A model generated the notes under the pieces. It worked only from the letters and a program-made list of their open reading frames with translations. It was not told the origin of the DNA and searched no databases. The position numbers and the translations under genes are program-made. 13,084 bases of DNA, from the NCBI GenBank assembly GCA_035296905.1, contig DATHAA010000083.1, positions 1 to 13,084 of the forward strand, written 5' to 3'. This document shows positions 11,884 through 13,084 of this stretch, piece after piece; the first letter of the stretch is position 1, and every line of letters starts with the position of its first letter. Source of the DNA: DATEOR01 sp035296905. Lineage in GTDB: Bacteria; Actinomycetota; Thermoleophilia; Gaiellales; Gaiellaceae.

Positions 11884-13084
11884 GTGGAACATGGATCCGA
11901 GAGCTACTACGTCCTCGGCGAGGGCCTGCTCGGCGAGACCCTCGGCGGCCGTGAGCGTACGCTTGCCCGCACCGCCGAGGCGGAGACCCCGCCGTTTCGC
12001 TTCTCACGCATGGGCCCGAGGGGCGGCGGCAAGCAGATCCCCGAGGGCACGAGAAAGGCGCTCGCTGAGGCGATGGCCGTCGCGGGAGGCGGCTCGGGCA
12101 GCGTGCCATCCGGCTTCACATACCTCGGCCAGTTCATCGATCACGACCTGACCTTCGACAAGACCAAGGTAGCGCTAGGTGAGCATGTGGCACCGACCGC
12201 GCTTCTCCAGGCGCGCTCGCCCAGCCTTGACCTCGACTCCCTCTACGGCGCGGGCCCGGGCGATCCGGGTTCGGAGAAGTTCTATGAGGACGACGGGCTG
12301 CACCTGAAGATGGGCAAGACGGCCTCCGGCGACGGGCTCGCCTCGAAGGACGGCTTCGACCTTCCGCGCGGTGCCGGCTCGACGGTTGCGGCGAAGAGGA
12401 AGGCGATCATCCCGGATCGGCGGAACGACGAGAACCTCGCGGTCGCGCAGACCCACTTGGCGATGATCCGCTTCCACAATCGCGTCGTCGACAAGCTAGG
12501 CGGCCCTGTCGGCACGCGCTTCGAGCGCGCGCGCAGGCGGGTGACGAAGCACTACCAGTGGATGATCCGCACGGACTTCCTGCCGAGTATCTGCGAGGCC
12601 TCGGTCGTTAACGACGTCTTCACGAACGGCCGCAAGGCCTTCGAGGTCGGCGTGGCGCCGACTGATGTGCCGACGATGCCGATCGAGTTCTCTGTTGCCG
12701 CCTACCGGCTCGGACACTCGATGGTGCGCGGCTCCTACAACTGGAACAAGATCTTCGACGACGGCTTCGGCACGCTCGACCTTCTCTTCACCTTCTCGGC
12801 GACGAGCGGGGACCTCGGCGGCTTTCCGCGCCTGATCAGCTCGTGGATCGCCGACTTCCGGCGCCTGTACGACTTCCCGGCCGGCGGCCACGCGACGCTT
12901 GGCGTGCCGGCTGCGAAGTTCAACCAGGCGATGCGAATCGACACACGCATCGTCAACCCGCTCCAGTTCCTCCCCGGCTTCTCGGGTGTGGAGGCGAACC
13001 TCGCCTTCCGCAACCTGACCCGGGCGAGCATGGTCAGGCTCGCCACGGGCCAGCAGATGGTCACGTTCCTCCGCAGCAAGGGCA
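11884..13084 (+). CDS. Animal-type heme peroxidase (peroxinectin/myeloperoxidase superfamily), 3' end cut by the window
   Basis: These enzymes use H2O2 to oxidise halides or organic substrates at a heme. The visible 400 residues (no stop before the edge) start MEHGSESYYVLGEGLLGE. The distal histidine lies in TYLGQFIDHDLTFD (His87) with Asp88 as candidate calcium ligand. LDLDSLYG (115-122) matches the calcium-loop motif. IPDRRNDENLAVAQTH (176-191) carries the candidate distal Arg180 and Glu183, followed by IRFHNRVVD (HN at 198-199). AAYRLGHSMVRGSYNWN (272-288) holds the proximal His278. All key residues therefore appear present, and the active-site region is complete although the C-terminus is missing. 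There is no signal peptide, so the protein looks cytoplasmic or non-classically exported. A GTG start is supported by AAGGAG. The preceding 56-bp gap holds the hairpin over this site. Confidence 0.92.
   Translation, partial: MEHGSESYYVLGEGLLGETLGGRERTLARTAEAETPPFRFSRMGPRGGGKQIPEGTRKALAEAMAVAGGGSGSVPSGFTYLGQFIDHDLTFDKTKVALGEHVAPTALLQARSPSLDLDSLYGAGPGDPGSEKFYEDDGLHLKMGKTASGDGLASKDGFDLPRGAGSTVAAKRKAIIPDRRNDENLAVAQTHLAMIRFHNRVVDKLGGPVGTRFERARRRVTKHYQWMIRTDFLPSICEASVVNDVFTNGRKAFEVGVAPTDVPTMPIEFSVAAYRLGHSMVRGSYNWNKIFDDGFGTLDLLFTFSATSGDLGGFPRLISSWIADFRRLYDFPAGGHATLGVPAAKFNQAMRIDTRIVNPLQFLPGFSGVEANLAFRNLTRASMVRLATGQQMVTFLRSKG

Noticed and set aside
1..13084. CRISPR array, insertion sequence, rRNA or complete prophage
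   Set aside because: No regularly spaced repeats, transposase, terminal inverted repeats, rRNA motifs or set of phage genes were found; only the tail tube remnant is phage-like.

Overview
The window is uniformly high-GC DNA with densely packed genes, frequent GTG/TTG starts, few Shine-Dalgarno sequences and mostly very short intergenic gaps. The gene content points to a high-GC actinobacterium, most likely of the Thermoleophilia (Gaiella/Solirubrobacter-like lineages). The clues are a DnaE1-type polymerase with an intact PHP domain, a ClpS-DUF2017 pair, a BON protein with a short N-terminal anchor, and a surface protein with the N-terminus 'IPDRNGVIHACRK' followed by collagen triplets. This assignment rests on recognising families, not on a database search. 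No rRNA, tRNA, CRISPR array, insertion sequence or complete prophage is visible.

Layout, left to right. Positions 2-97 hold the tail of an unidentified + strand gene that ends head-on against a 69-residue unknown protein (104-313, -). Next come an ECF sigma factor and its membrane anti-sigma factor (396-1686, -), overlapping by 8 bp. A small lipoprotein (1732-2127, +) diverges from them, followed by a BON-domain protein (2199-2660, +). The replicative polymerase gene dnaE (2689-6075, -) fills the middle, with a six-helix DUF998-type membrane protein (6088-6726, -) and an unknown 86-residue protein (6759-7019, -) upstream of it on the same strand. infA (7082-7303, +) stands alone and shares its stop site with a convergent set: a 47-residue unknown, clpS and a DUF2017 gene (8244 down to 7300, -).

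The right-hand third is more accessory. A secreted collagen-like/lamin-tail-domain protein (8280-9164, -) diverges from a PAS-GGDEF-EAL cyclic-di-GMP enzyme (9315-11111, +) whose catalytic and inhibitory motifs all look intact. After it lies a broken phage-type tail tube gene (11129-11475, +) that has no start codon and has lost its middle and its reading frame. A 115-residue unknown follows, then the first 400 residues of an animal-type (peroxinectin/myeloperoxidase-like) heme peroxidase running off the window. A 17-bp inverted repeat overlaps the ribosome binding site of the peroxidase gene.

Most of the window is ordinary chromosomal housekeeping. The parts most worth following are the tail-tube remnant and its neighbour (a possible relic of a contractile injection system), the hairpin over the peroxidase ribosome binding site, the solitary and possibly leaderless infA with a palindrome upstream, and the c-di-GMP enzyme back-to-back with a collagen-like surface protein. 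I found no clear evidence of a complete, previously undescribed system.
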